A stretch of 64,000 nucleotides of DNA, taken from NCBI GenBank assembly GCA_001600355.1, contig BCJU01000001.1, positions 455,178 to 519,177 of the forward strand. Direction: 5' to 3'. The stretch's first letter is position 1, and every line of letters starts with the position of its first letter. A program made the translations under genes and the position numbers. The notes beneath the pieces are model-generated. The model was given only the letters and a program-made list of their open reading frames with translations. It did no database searches and was not told the origin of the DNA. Positions 1-11,256 of this stretch are shown one piece after another. The DNA is from Meira nashicola. Lineage: Eukaryota; Basidiomycota; Exobasidiomycetes; Exobasidiales; Brachybasidiaceae.

Positions 1-1102
1 ACGTAAAGATCCCAGAACCCTTTTTATGATAAATCCAACATTGGCCGATTAGATATCACCTTCCCCGCAATCTTTCACAAGATTAAAAGGAAGCCTACAC
101 ACATCCTTCTTAGGTAATCGCATACATTCTTATTTTATTTTACCCTCCTAGCCTAACATCCATCCAACTCTAGCCTTTTTCTTGAATAACTCTAACAAAC
201 ACACAAGTGGCGTGCTAAAATGCATTTTTTGAAAAATATGATCGATTTAAGCCTCTTTTACCAAATTTAGACCCTTCGTGCAGATATGTGTGTGCAATGC
301 GTATGCATAATCAAAGTGGTTAATCAAATAGGGTGGGAAATCTTTTGGGTTTCAATCAATTAATTCTATACGTTGATCGCTAGAATTCAAACGAGCCAAC
401 CGAACATCTGATTCGGATTGATCATCGTCTGCATAAAAATAAGAATTCAAATGTGGTGGGGGAGTGCGAAAAATATATATTCAATTTTACACGGGGTAGA
501 AAAGTCCATGGACGTGTAGTGTAAACTGCAATGTATGCGTGCATGTGTACACACAATCGGCCACTTTTAGACTTTTTTTTTCACACATGTACGCATGAAA
601 ACGTGTGTGCATTGAGAACAATTGATTAAACAACGGGCGGGAAAGCTAATAAAATGAAGGATGAGCTTATACCTTCTTTACTTCATATTGCGGGGTATCT
701 CCCCCCTCATACATACATACATACATACATACATACATACATACATGGGGATATGCATACATGGCTTTTCGGATTTTGAAAGTCTGAAGGCTTCTATTTT
801 ATTTTGGGAAGAATATCCCAAACAAGAGTTTACTCTGTATGTGTATGCATACATTCGATAAATCTGTCAGCATTTAAGATAGAGTATGTATTTCTGTTTC
901 CCTTCAAATCTTCTTTTCTCCTGACGATCATCAACATTTTAACTGAAATCTGCGATAATTGGAGTTCAATTAGGGGGGACTTGACACTTTGAGATTAATT
1001 CATTCTTTCATCTCTGTGGTGGCATTCGAGGTGGCGGCTAGGAATATAAGTAGGAAAGTAGGAGTAAGAGGATTATCGAACTTTTCAAACTTGTTTGTGG
1101 AT
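1..1102. other. Intergenic region, no supported gene
   Basis: I see no coding region here; the short open frames lack recognisable protein features. The stretch is rich in alternating TG/CA and CATA words and holds one clear microsatellite (listed separately). It is probably the 5' region of the gene starting at 1103, plus sequence belonging to a neighbour outside the window. Confidence 0.6.
708..746. repeat. CATA tetranucleotide microsatellite
   Basis: An uninterrupted run of about nine to ten CATA units lies about 360 bases upstream of the first gene. It is a simple-sequence repeat, likely length-variable between strains. Confidence 0.9.
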
Positions 1103-2215
1103 ATGACACCAAACATGTCAATCGAAGATCAAGAAGAAACAGCTTCTTCTACATCTTATTCATTCAACAGTCCTTCGATATCACCAACATTAAACATAGA
1201 TTCGAGTTGGAATACTCATAACAACAGCAACAATGAACGTTCTGATTTAACACGTGCGAATTTGGAAGTATTAAACAATGATCAACAAAGAGATGGTGCA
1301 AATGAAGAAGAATGGAAAGTAGCATCAAGGGGAAGAACGAATAGAAAAAGATCGAATTCTACACAATCTTTCGTTTGTGTAGTAGCATGGTTAGTTAAAC
1401 CTAAAGAAGATGACGTAAGAGGAAATGCATTGATGAAACATATTGAACAAATTCGAAGGCAGTATGATAATGCACATGCAAGATGGGAGCCACATGTTAC
1501 TCTAATACCACCTTTTGTTGTACCATTCAATATTCAAGAAGAAGAAGAAGAAGGAGAAAGTGAACAAAAAGATGAAACATTTCGATCAATTCGAGAAATC
1601 ACAGATCCACTAAAAACGTTGACAATTTTAAGCAAAAGGATTAAATCTGTTTGTGCGAATCATTCTTCACAAATGATTCATTTTGGTGAATTATCAAAAT
1701 TCAATTTAAAAAGATATGATACATATCATCTTCGACCTAATCAAGAAAATGAAGTAGATTCATCAGGAACTTTGGAATTGATTACGTTACAAAATGCATT
1801 AGCAAATGTTTTACCGGAAGCATTTGAATTTTCAAGAGGATCAATATCTAACATCAAAAGGAGAAAATCTCAACAACAACAACAACAACAAAAACAATCA
1901 TCAGGTTTACCAAAATCTCATTCGATTTCTTCTTCTTTAAATGGAGAAAGTACTAAATCTGTTCCTGGAGCATTCATTCCTGATACGGGATTCAAACCTC
2001 ATCTAACCTTAGGTCAAGCACCCGGACCTATAAAGGCAAGCGAAATTAACGCACTCGTCGAGCCTTTGCTATCGAATTCTTCACAATCTATCAATCGAAT
2101 TGCAGGTAAATATACTGGACCTTTAAGTGTAGAGATGGACAAAATTCAATTATTCATCAAACCAATCAATCGAAGTGGTCCTTATGATATTTATCAAGAA
2201 TTTAAATTGGGATAG
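1103..2215 (+). CDS. 2H phosphoesterase (2'-5' RNA ligase-like) protein
   Basis: The protein is 370 residues. Two His-x-Thr-Leu motifs, HVTL at residues 131-134 and HLTL at 300-303, are spaced as in the 2H phosphoesterase superfamily (2'-5' RNA ligase, cyclic phosphodiesterases), where the two histidines act on 2',3'-cyclic or 2'-5' phosphodiester bonds. The first ~80 residues are Ser/Asn-rich and probably disordered. A polyglutamine tract follows residue 256, between the two motifs. The start is the ATG at 1103; the frame is open further upstream but only from a TTG at 989. The next ATG is at 1115. The exact substrate cannot be read from the sequence. The superfamily call is fairly secure, the function open. 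Confidence 0.78.
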   Translation: MTPNMSIEDQEETASSTSYSFNSPSISPTLNIDSSWNTHNNSNNERSDLTRANLEVLNNDQQRDGANEEEWKVASRGRTNRKRSNSTQSFVCVVAWLVKPKEDDVRGNALMKHIEQIRRQYDNAHARWEPHVTLIPPFVVPFNIQEEEEEGESEQKDETFRSIREITDPLKTLTILSKRIKSVCANHSSQMIHFGELSKFNLKRYDTYHLRPNQENEVDSSGTLELITLQNALANVLPEAFEFSRGSISNIKRRKSQQQQQQQKQSSGLPKSHSISSSLNGESTKSVPGAFIPDTGFKPHLTLGQAPGPIKASEINALVEPLLSNSSQSINRIAGKYTGPLSVEMDKIQLFIKPINRSGPYDIYQEFKLG

Positions 2216-2421
2216 CTAAATCGTTCATTCATCCTTCTTCCTCTGGCTCAGGTGTCCATACCGTCATGTTTTCCCGTTTCCTATAGTATTTTAGGATATA
2301 CACGTCCTTCTTCCAGAATCACTCATCATCTTGTACATACGCAACATCATCTTATACACGTACTCTTTCCATCACTTTTCATATGTACACAATCATCAAT
2401 AAAATCAACATTTATTATCCT

Positions 2422-5400
2422 CTAATCATCATCATCCCAATCATCATTATGCGGAGCGCGTGCTGCTTGATTTTCGTTATGATTAGGATCTTTTTCTCCA
2501 TCATTTCCCTTTGCTTTATCAAATATATCTTTAAACATCGCATCTTCTTTTTCCTTTTCGGTTAATTGACGAATCGTTGGTCCTTTCGAAAGACTTGATT
2601 GTTTAATTTGTGGAGGTGGTGCTTCAGATAAGGCTACCATACCTTCTGGTTGTAAAGATGTACGTGGGATCGGTTGTTCAACATCTTTACCTGATAGCCA
2701 AGATTCAACATCTAAAATCGGTTGTCGAATTAAAACTGTTGGCGGATAAACATCATCTTGGAAGAATTCAGGCCTACTTCTAGGTACGTTCCATGAAACA
2801 CGTTGAACGTCAGATTTACTAAGACGTAATGCACTTGCTACTTCTACATTACGAACGTCCAATACATCTTTGGGTAGAAATGTGATACCTAATTGTGGAT
2901 TCGCATGTTGAAATGATGGAAGTTGAGTAAAGATTTCTTTTGATTGTTGTTGTGCCATAGTTCTTGCTGTACTTGTTCCTGTCCCTGTATTGGCTGCAGC
3001 TGCTTCTGCATCTGGTTGAACTTCATAAGCTGAAATAATACGTTCACCTTTGCTCCATAAATACAAAATATTTGTATCAGAATCATAAAAAGGGAATAAA
3101 ACAGAAGGAGAAGCATCAAGGTTATGCTTTGCAATCTCTTCAACACCTTCAAATCCACCAAGTCTGAATAATTTCATTTGTCTCAAAGATCCAACCGTAT
3201 GCCCAACTGTAAGTAAATATTCTCCATCAATCCAAACGCAACGGAAAGAACGTGGACTATCATGTGCAGAAATTGAAGCAAACACTCCAGCTTTGTCACC
3301 TGATCTCAAGTCGAGAATATAAGCTTTCTTGTCTTTTGCAGATACGGCTAAAACACTTCCATCAGGGCTCCAACTTCCGCTAAATAGTCCTTGACCGGGT
3401 ATTTCAACGCTTGTAATGATTTTGGATGAAGCTAAATCGACCAAGTGTAGCTTACCTTCCCCGTCAGCTGGTAGTATTGCTACTAATCCTTGAATGAATG
3501 GATGTGGTACTAATTCAGATACCTTTCCGCTTCCAGGTAATTGAACACTACTGACAGGATTTACGTTACCGAGTTGATCTGTTGCAAATTCAACTCCATT
3601 TTCTCCTTGAACAGGTTCGGGTATATTCCAAAGACGAACAGTAGCATCTGCAGCAATAGAAATGATTTGATCATCATTGAAAGGATCAAAAATGAAATCG
3701 ATCAAAGGTGTTCCATGATTTAAGCTTGGAAAATGAAGTGGTAATCGACCCGTAGCCTTGATCGGATGTACACCCAATCGACCACCAGGACCAGAAATAG
3801 GTAAAGCAAAGAATCTTGATGAAAGGGCAATCATACGTGCATCAGGACTTCTAGAAATATCTAATGAAGACAAATTTTGATATGCTGAAATCAGAGGTGT
3901 ACTACCAGCCATCGGTCTGCGAGACCAATGAGACTTTCCAACGGGAAGTGCAGCTCTTGTGACAGGGCTCGATTGGATTGCAGAGATATTCCTAGAAGGT
4001 GCAGGTAATGGTGTATCTACTTCTTTCTTTGTGTTGTTTGTTATAGGGACAGAAGTCTTTACTTCGCTTAACTTTTCAGCTTGAATGTGAGTAGGTGTTA
4101 CGACCGATGCAGAGGCGCTACTGCCGTTAGTATGATTGACAGAAGCTGGTGTTGTATCGACACTTTTTGGAGTTTCCTCCTCTTTCATTATGTTGGTTGG
4201 AACAGGCACTGTTCTTGTCTCCCTCTGTGATCGTAAGCTTGGATCCATAGAAACTCTTTCTAACACAGCATCTCTTCCTTCTTTCCAATCCTCTATACTT
4301 AAGGCGCCAGTACTATCGGACCTGAGTATCGTATCAGGGTAAAGATCTGCATGAAAATCGATAAAGTTTCTTCTTGGAACTCGTACGCTTGAAGGTACGA
4401 TTGCATCTGAAGCACTTGCTCCACCCGAAGTTGAGCCAGTAGCAATGTACAATTTCGCAATCTCTCCTACAGTAACATCATTAGAGGAAGAAGGTGCAAT
4501 TGCGGCAGAAGATGCAGAAAAGTCAATGGGAAAAACACCTTCAGCAAATGAATCTCCTTGATCTTGTGAACCGACATCTATCCAACGAACGCTTGAATCT
4601 CCTTTGGCTACCAAATATACAATCCCTCTATCGTACTCGCAGATAGGTTCGAATCCAGAAGAAGAGACGTCCAAAGTGTTTCTCTTCAAGGGTTGCTTGC
4701 TATTTCGATGATCCCAAATTGCAACTTCTCTTTGACGCATTTGACTGAATCCGGTTGTTAAGAATAGATGTGACGTTTGTTCTGTAATAAAAGTGCATTT
4801 AATCGGCTTAACTTTCGAAGCATGAGCAGATGTAATTTCACTTGCTACATTTGAGCCGCTTTGACGAGCATCCCATAAGCGAACAGTTGCATCTTTACCC
4901 GAACCTGCGAGTATGTTACCGTCTACAGACCATTTGATATCATATTGCGGCGTACCTGCATCCCAACTTGCAACACTCGTTCCTGCTTTGACGTCCCAGA
5001 GTTGTACATTGTTGCTTTGTAAAGAGCTCGAGGCCAATAATGATTGTATGTTTGGATGAAATTGCAAAGATGTGATACTTCCACTTATACCAGATTGCTG
5101 TGTTAAGCTAATTTCTCCAGACGATTGTGCTGGTAGAGCAACATTGATTTGTTCAGCATTTTCATCTATTTCAGGTAAATTAACAGTCCTAACACTTATT
5201 GCACCAGACAAAGAACCGGCTGCCAATAGTGTTTTTCCTTGATCTTCTTGCCATTTTGCTAAATCAAAATCACCCAAGATACCTTGACAAATGCCATGCA
5301 ATAAAGGAGGTTGTTTTGCATACTTTTTGGGAGCATTTGGAGGTAAAACTAATAAAGAATTTGGAGAAGAATTCGTTCGAGCAAATATATGTCCTGAACT

Positions 5401-5541
5401 GGCAGTAATTCCAATCACTCTTCCTATTCCACTATCCGGTACACTTCCGATCCCTAATTCTGTAAATCTATCCAAAGGTTTTGCTGTTGTGAGCGTTGCA
5501 TTTCTATAACGAGATACTTGACTGAAACGAGAAGGTGGCAT
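2422..5541 (-). CDS. Coronin-7/POD-1-like tandem WD40 protein
   Basis: The product is 1039 residues. It opens with the coronin-type signature RFSQVSRYRN near residue 5, followed by a first set of WD40 repeats (about residues 60-380, with readable VRLWDAR). A low-complexity linker precedes a second coronin module that restarts near residue 560 with SRFFALP, GGRLGVHP and later VRLWNIPEP. The tail is acidic and ends DDWDDDD, resembling the acidic Arp2/3-binding tail of long coronins. Long (coronin-7 type) coronins carry two beta-propellers and act in actin and endomembrane trafficking. The start at 5541 is the first ATG; the longer frame begins at a TTG. A short coronin is excluded by length and by the two modules. 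Confidence 0.85.
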   Translation of the reverse strand: MPPSRFSQVSRYRNATLTTAKPLDRFTELGIGSVPDSGIGRVIGITASSGHIFARTNSSPNSLLVLPPNAPKKYAKQPPLLHGICQGILGDFDLAKWQEDQGKTLLAAGSLSGAISVRTVNLPEIDENAEQINVALPAQSSGEISLTQQSGISGSITSLQFHPNIQSLLASSSLQSNNVQLWDVKAGTSVASWDAGTPQYDIKWSVDGNILAGSGKDATVRLWDARQSGSNVASEITSAHASKVKPIKCTFITEQTSHLFLTTGFSQMRQREVAIWDHRNSKQPLKRNTLDVSSSGFEPICEYDRGIVYLVAKGDSSVRWIDVGSQDQGDSFAEGVFPIDFSASSAAIAPSSSNDVTVGEIAKLYIATGSTSGGASASDAIVPSSVRVPRRNFIDFHADLYPDTILRSDSTGALSIEDWKEGRDAVLERVSMDPSLRSQRETRTVPVPTNIMKEEETPKSVDTTPASVNHTNGSSASASVVTPTHIQAEKLSEVKTSVPITNNTKKEVDTPLPAPSRNISAIQSSPVTRAALPVGKSHWSRRPMAGSTPLISAYQNLSSLDISRSPDARMIALSSRFFALPISGPGGRLGVHPIKATGRLPLHFPSLNHGTPLIDFIFDPFNDDQIISIAADATVRLWNIPEPVQGENGVEFATDQLGNVNPVSSVQLPGSGKVSELVPHPFIQGLVAILPADGEGKLHLVDLASSKIITSVEIPGQGLFSGSWSPDGSVLAVSAKDKKAYILDLRSGDKAGVFASISAHDSPRSFRCVWIDGEYLLTVGHTVGSLRQMKLFRLGGFEGVEEIAKHNLDASPSVLFPFYDSDTNILYLWSKGERIISAYEVQPDAEAAAANTGTGTSTARTMAQQQSKEIFTQLPSFQHANPQLGITFLPKDVLDVRNVEVASALRLSKSDVQRVSWNVPRSRPEFFQDDVYPPTVLIRQPILDVESWLSGKDVEQPIPRTSLQPEGMVALSEAPPPQIKQSSLSKGPTIRQLTEKEKEDAMFKDIFDKAKGNDGEKDPNHNENQAARAPHNDDWDDDD

Positions 5542-6020
5542 CCTGTCGAACAAGTTTGGGTAATCAACCAAAGGATAGAGAAAGAAGGAAGAGTACAAAA
5601 CGGAATTTAAGGTTGTCTAAATGCTGTGCCTGAAGGTTGAAGTCGGAAATGCAGACTGATAATGTACCCCTTTTAGCCGTCTCGCTGGCTTATACCCGAG
5701 AAAGACGGCACTATGCATGTGGAGAGAAGCGTGCGTGCTCTAATACAGCGTTCACAACTGGAAAAAGGTACGTACAACATACATGGTATTGACACAATCC
5801 TATAAAACATTTTTGTTTATATGAATCAAAAGAGAAAGTATGGCATGAAAAGAAGCATTTGTATCTATGCATTTTGTTGCATGTGTATGTAAGCTTGTAG
5901 GTATTAAAAAAATCGTCAAGGGAACAAATACAAAAAAGTTGATAGAGACAATGCACGAAATCGAAAATGGGCAAATAGACAGGAATACACCGGAAGAAAA
6001 GAAAAGAGAACATTTCACCA
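5542..6020. other. Intergenic region between two minus-strand genes
   Basis: This stretch is the probable promoter and 5' UTR of the coronin gene plus the 3' end of ERT1. Minus-strand open frames at 5711-6052 lack any recognisable domain. I see no gene. Confidence 0.6.
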
Positions 6021-8180
6021 TCAACTGAGAATAGGTAAAAAGTTTCCCACAATCAGAGACGGAAGATCGAAAATATCACGTTTGATGGAAAAGCATGCCG
6101 CACATTTTGTTGTTTGTCCTGTTGAAGTTTTTAATGTGACAGGCATCATGATTGATTGAGCCGTATTTTCGAATGCATGTAAAGCAAATTTCTCCCAATA
6201 TTCCAGTATACTAGGCTTGTCAAAAAATTCGTAGATATAACGACCCATCAAATACTCCTTTGACCATTGTGATAACATGCTGAATTCATTACCAACGACA
6301 ACGATTTCACACGTTCTGCGCCATACCACCGTCGGCGTACCCGAAAAGGAGATCAACTTTTCGAATTCCAAAATGGTACGTTGAATACTCCTTTCCACAA
6401 AAACTTCATCATCCTCCGTCAAAGGCATTTGCAGAGCGATAAGAGAAGGTCGAAAGATCGCCAAAGAGCGAACGATACGTAAAACTTCAGCTTTTTCAAA
6501 ATTAGCTGTTGCGTATTTAATTAAAAAGTGATAACCTTCCGTATATGGGAAAGGTCTTGTCTTATCGCCATAAATGTGCTTCACACGTTCTTTCCAAACA
6601 GCGTCTGGTTTATGGTCTAACCCGGCAGCGGCAGCGGCAGCAGCCGCTTTGCTCGCTTGAACATCTTGCTCAGAGGCATTCGCTAATGCATGTCCATGTT
6701 GTTTGGCGTCCAAAACTGCACGACCGACAGCGTCCATTTGATTGTGCGTTTGAAGACCGTCTTTTGGAGAGGGCACTTCCAAGGCATCATATGCTGCCAC
6801 CGCATCAGCTGCTGGTGTTGCTCCACCACCCATTGCACTTGTCGCATCAAGATGATGAAGTGGCTCAACCACCGATTGAGAGGAAGGATCAGGATAAGAT
6901 TGCGTATTACCAGGCGTTCGAGCAGGATCACGCCAAGACGGTATATTACTACTTGCTGTTTGTTGATTTGATAATTGCCATGGCATACTGTCGATTCCCA
7001 TGTGAGAGAATGCGGATGTGTTCTGATATACATCTCCCATACCACCATTGTCGGGCGTTCCATTCGAAGGTCCAGCTTGATTTTCCGGACTACCACTTAG
7101 CCAAGTTGGATCGATGCCGTTCAACATGCTTGATAAAATAGAATATTCCAACGAAGCATTCTCACTACCAAACACATTTTGGATATTTCCACTCTGCCCG
7201 GAAGCAGGTGAATAGTCGTTCAAGCCATTGCTATAGAGATCTGCATGACGCTGCTGATCCATATTGCCATCGCCCAAAGGTCCAATGAATGGTACCATCT
7301 CATTTGGGGAAATTCCATTAGGTGGAGCAAAGCCGGTCATGTTTAGATTGTTCGGCGTCCCCCAATTAGGATTAGACATTGAGGCAGCACCAAACGGTAG
7401 CGGAACTGGCGTCGGTTGCTCTTGTTGGATGCTAACTTCTCCCACTTCAGCTGTTGACCTTCCTCCTTCATCTTGTGATTGGTCAAAAGATTCATCAAGA
7501 TTTTTGAATGCCGCTTTTCGTTCTTTCTCCTTCTTTAACTCGAGCAATTCATCATCATCTAATAAATATTTTGCCTTCTTTCTCGCTCCATCTGTACAGG
7601 TATCCGCCAAGCCCTTTTTCACACAACGTTCGCACGGTCTCGAATCATCGCAAGTTAAATGTGCTTTCTGACAATGAGAGCATGCTCGATTCGCTTTTCG
7701 TCTTCTTGCAGGTTTATCTTTCGATTCTGAATCAGATTTTCCATTCTGATTCGCAGCTGTTTGCGTCGTCTTCGTCTTTGCAACAGAAGTTGATGCCGAG
7801 GACGAAGATGAAGCTGAAGGTGATAGACGTGATGTAGCTGCTGTAGTTGTGTTTCTGTTACCATTCTTGGTATTCGTACTTGTTCCATTGTTACCTTTTG
7901 GATGAGCTTTTGCAGCAGGGGCGGATGTGCTTGCCGGTTTAGAATTGATCAAATCATCTCTATTGATTGTGGTTCCGTTTGTGTTTTTCAATTTTCCTTG
8001 TTCACGTTGAGCTGCTAAATGCTGTAAAACAGTGGCTCCCGTTGAGGTTGCCCATTGAATTGGTTTGGATTCAATTTTGATGCCTGACCTTGCTGCAACT
8101 GTTGTTGTTGTTGGTGCTGGCTTGGAAGTTGAGGCAGATGTTGATGCTTGTGATGTAGAAGGTTGAACAGCAGCGCTCAT
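6021..8180 (-). CDS. Zn2Cys6 transcription factor, gluconeogenesis activator ERT1/AcuK type
   Basis: The protein is 719 residues. A binuclear zinc cluster has cysteines at 167, 170, 177, 183, 186 and 195 (C-x2-C-x6-C-x5-C-x2-C-x8-C), preceded by the basic RRRKANRA and followed by ARKKAKYLLDDDE, which is typical of this subfamily. The C-terminal third matches the family core: GDKTRPFPYTEGYHFL, ALQMPLTEDDEVFVE, SFSGTPTVVWRRT and a PAS-like segment to the end. Family members activate gluconeogenic genes such as PEP carboxykinase and fructose-1,6-bisphosphatase on non-fermentable carbon. The N-terminal 150 residues are Ser/Thr/Ala-rich. The middle is rich in Asn/Gln/Ser/Pro, with a poly-Ala stretch near residue 520. 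The gene is intronless and has a long upstream region with no other gene. Confidence 0.93.
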   Translation of the reverse strand: MSAAVQPSTSQASTSASTSKPAPTTTTVAARSGIKIESKPIQWATSTGATVLQHLAAQREQGKLKNTNGTTINRDDLINSKPASTSAPAAKAHPKGNNGTSTNTKNGNRNTTTAATSRLSPSASSSSSASTSVAKTKTTQTAANQNGKSDSESKDKPARRRKANRACSHCQKAHLTCDDSRPCERCVKKGLADTCTDGARKKAKYLLDDDELLELKKEKERKAAFKNLDESFDQSQDEGGRSTAEVGEVSIQQEQPTPVPLPFGAASMSNPNWGTPNNLNMTGFAPPNGISPNEMVPFIGPLGDGNMDQQRHADLYSNGLNDYSPASGQSGNIQNVFGSENASLEYSILSSMLNGIDPTWLSGSPENQAGPSNGTPDNGGMGDVYQNTSAFSHMGIDSMPWQLSNQQTASSNIPSWRDPARTPGNTQSYPDPSSQSVVEPLHHLDATSAMGGGATPAADAVAAYDALEVPSPKDGLQTHNQMDAVGRAVLDAKQHGHALANASEQDVQASKAAAAAAAAGLDHKPDAVWKERVKHIYGDKTRPFPYTEGYHFLIKYATANFEKAEVLRIVRSLAIFRPSLIALQMPLTEDDEVFVERSIQRTILEFEKLISFSGTPTVVWRRTCEIVVVGNEFSMLSQWSKEYLMGRYIYEFFDKPSILEYWEKFALHAFENTAQSIMMPVTLKTSTGQTTKCAACFSIKRDIFDLPSLIVGNFLPILS

Positions 8181-9534
8181 GACGAATCCGTTGCGATGCG
8201 TATGAATGGAATTAAAGCAGCATTGGATTTAGGTATTTTCCAATCTTTCCAGATATTTTTGCTTGCAAGATGAATAAATGCGTCTAAGCAACAGGAAGCA
8301 TTGAAAGGAAGCAGAGTTGATATATCAAGGTGATGTTGTGAATAAGAAGTTCGATGTTGATGATGCTTAAGATAGTTGAAGGTGATGTTGTGAAAGAAGT
8401 AGCTTTCATATTTTAGTTGACCGGTTATGGATCACAGTTTATACTTTGATCTGCAGGGCATATGCATGTATGCACTCCAAAGTCCATTTCAACAAGGAAG
8501 GAAAAGTACGCGCCGAGGTACGCTAAACAGTTTTCCCTTTTGCCTTTTCATGTGATTCATACTGGCACATTAACCCTTTTACCGGCTATACCGTCTTCCA
8601 TTCCCTAATTTGTTTCTTCTTTTCAAGAAAAGAGATAGAATGTTGCGATTGTGTACGCAAATGAATCAATATTTCTTGAGAAAAAGGATTATATTTTTGA
8701 AATCTTGGCTGGGCGTAAGAGTGTATTTTGCCATAAAAGAATATATGTAATGCTGCCCATAAACACTAAATGACCAATTAATATAAAAAATGCAGGGCTC
8801 AAATTATTCAATTTACCCCGCTCGCCGACTGACTAAAATAAAATAAAGGCCGATCAAGTCTGAGTGCGCCAGCCAACCTACTTCCTCTTTCTTGGCGTTA
8901 TATCCTTTGCAATAATGTACATTATCGTGACCTCAAAAAGCGGTGATTATGATCCAATGATGACATTTGCTGTACTTTGATTTCAATTCATTCAGCCAAC
9001 AAATGTGATAGAAGAAAGTTCCGTTAAAAGCATAAGAATGAAAGAAGAAGAAGAAATATGGGCGTAAAGAATAAACGGAGTTTGAAATTGTAGAATCAGA
9101 AGTTCTCAAAGCACATGAACCCTAAAAGATGATGTATTTCTTCAGCCAAACATAAAACTCCTTGCCCGTCGGAGGAAATCAGCCATCTAATGAACGTTAT
9201 GTAAAGGATTGGGCTTTAATTAGCCATTTGTAATTCATCATAAAATGCCGCAAATACCTTCCCAGTTCCGTTCTTGTCAAGAAAGTATACAGATAATCTT
9301 CTCAAACAAGATCAGGATGAATGCTAAAGAAAACATAATTAAAGTCACGTGTCTAGTAAACACCAATGAGAGCTGCAGTGTTGGAAATGTACGCGCATGG
9401 CTGGCTGGCTAGGATGAATTAAGCTGATCATTGGCTAGCGCTAGAATAGGCACAAATCCAATCGTGGACGTGCGTGTGTAAACTATGGAAGAATACACTC
9501 CATCTCACCATCACAATCAACAAGATTCGCAAAG
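8181..9534. other. Long divergent intergenic region
   Basis: About 1.35 kb separates ERT1 (minus) from the complex I 21 kDa gene (plus). I find no coding frame with support and no RNA gene. The size suggests an extended ERT1 regulatory region or a long 5' UTR, as is common for regulators of carbon metabolism. Confidence 0.55.
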
Positions 9535-10281
9535 ATGTCATTCAGGGCAACTCGTACCCTATTAGAGGAAGGTAAACAGTATGCTTCTTCTCATAAATAC
9601 ACATACGTAGAAGGAAAAACACCTTTTTGGCGCAAATTCAGAGAATTCGTCGTGGTCAATCCAGAAATCTCTTCCGGTTTACCTGACCCAAGAGTGAACC
9701 GTAATCCAACACCAGGATCGAGACCTGAACGTGCTATTATCCCTCCATCCAGATCATCAGGTGAGCATTGAAAAGAAGTATAAGCTTGAAGCAAAAGTTT
9801 CTGACATTTTTATCCTTTCTGATTCTCCTTAATAGATGTCGCTGGAAATCTATACCACAATCGTGATTTCAGAAGAAAGTACCCCCGTACAGAGATGATC
9901 ACACAATCTAACTTGACACAATTGTTGCTCGCATCACCTAACGAAGATGGTACCAAAACGTGAGTAACAAAATTCGTGCTAAAATTGTAAGACAACTACT
10001 AATCACTAACTCTTTCCTATGTTATATACAATAGACTTGCCGCACCTGGTGAAGATTCTACTTCGACCTCTTTGACAAGACCGACTGATCTATCGGCACC
10101 TTCTGCATTCACACAAGTTTTGGCACAAGTTCATTCTCCCAAAAGCGGCGTGACTCATTATTCTGCTTCTAACTTGCCGCCTAGACCACCTTTCACTGGA
10201 CCTCAACATCTTCTCAAAAAGGATCCAGGTGCAGTTCCACATGATCCTCATGCATACTATCCTGCAGAGAACTATAATTAA
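9535..10281 (+). CDS. NADH:ubiquinone oxidoreductase (complex I) 21 kDa accessory subunit
   Basis: Three exons, 9535-9760, 9836-9959 and 10035-10281, join in frame to give 198 residues; both introns are GT-AG and about 75 nt. The N-terminal part reads VVNPEISSGLPDPRVNRNP, then PGSRPE, then NLYHNRDFRRKYP. These motifs are those of the fungal 21 kDa complex I subunit (NUO-21 of Neurospora; N-terminal NADH-u_ox-rdase domain). It is an accessory subunit of the mitochondrial inner-membrane respiratory complex. The C-terminal half is Pro/Ser-rich and less conserved. Two more complex I accessory subunits lie in this window (13310 and 62726), but there is no operon-like link. Confidence 0.86.
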
Positions 10282-10737
10282 AGGATTAAATAGGATGTTA
10301 TTTTTAGAGCAGATGTATTGGTGCTCGACTAGAATAAATGAACTATACAGATAATTGAGTTTTGATCTCGCTTTACGAAACAATCAAAATTGTGTAAAGA
10401 ATGCCTTTTCATCCTGCCCTCCTTCAAGACCGTCACACTAGAGAATAGAGACAACAATTAGTCGTCAAAAGCATGTGTGTTTGACAACTTTGAAAGAACT
10501 GTTGATTGACCACAGGTAGTATTATATGTACATATGTATGCCTGGTTGCAGGCACTCGGCGCGTGTTTTTTCCTTGAGTGCTTGGATTTCTAGATTAAGT
10601 TTTTTGGAAAAAAGTTGCTTACCGCGTAAAAAGTCATCGCAAGATTAATTATTCCTCCCTTCATCATTCACACAATCATACCCTTTTGGGCCAATTTCGT
10701 CGTTTTATCATTTCACGATCAGGACAAAATATTCATT
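10282..10737. other. Intergenic region upstream of RPB10
   Basis: It contains the 3' end of the complex I gene and the RPB10 promoter. No coding frame or RNA gene is supported. Confidence 0.6.
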
Positions 10738-11256
10738 ATGGTATGTACCATTCTGCTGGTTTGCTGAAAAGCATATTGATTACTTAAAAGGTAGAATTGA
10801 ATGCTGACTTTATATTCACACTCTTCCCACACCTTTACTCATTCTTCGATTCTTGCTCGACATAAAACACCACACCACACCAATTCGCCATCCACTTTCT
10901 GCTTTTTCAACAATCTGATAACTTTAACAATTTCGTCACAATAGATTATTCCTGTTCGTTGTTTCTCGTGCGGAAAGGTGATTGGAGATAAATGGGATGC
11001 ATATATCTCTTTATTGGTTCAAGGAGAAGAAGAAGGACCTGCTTTGACCAAATTAGGTTTACAGAGATATTGCTGTAGACGAATGGTGTTAACTCATGTT
11101 GATTTAATCGAAAAGTTGTTGCACTACAACAGTGAGTATGCACATTAGAGTGGATGATAAAAATCGACAACTTCTTTTCTCTTTTGCTAACACAACTTTT
11201 TCTTCCTTCTCCTCTTTGCAGTCCACGAAAAGCGCTCTTCGGCAGCTGCTATGTAG
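10738..11256 (+). CDS. RNA polymerases I, II and III common subunit RPABC5 (Rpb10)
   Basis: Three exons, 10738-10740, 10945-11131 and 11222-11256, give 74 residues. The first coding exon is exactly the ATG, followed directly by gtatgt. The protein begins [18 protein letters not shown] and contains RYCCRRM, the CX2C...CC zinc-binding arrangement that defines Rpb10. It is a small structural zinc subunit shared by all three nuclear RNA polymerases. The length (usual range about 65-75) and the near-perfect motif make the call secure. Because the start codon is isolated on its own exon, simple open-frame prediction misses this gene. Confidence 0.96.

Noticed and set aside
5542..5598. N-terminal extension of the coronin gene to 5598
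   Set aside because: The extended frame begins with TTG; the first ATG (5541) sits directly before the coronin signature.
6545..7141. 198-residue plus-strand open frame opposite ERT1
   Set aside because: It is antisense to a secure coding sequence and its composition (His/Arg/Leu) is the mirror of Gln/Pro/Asn-rich coding.
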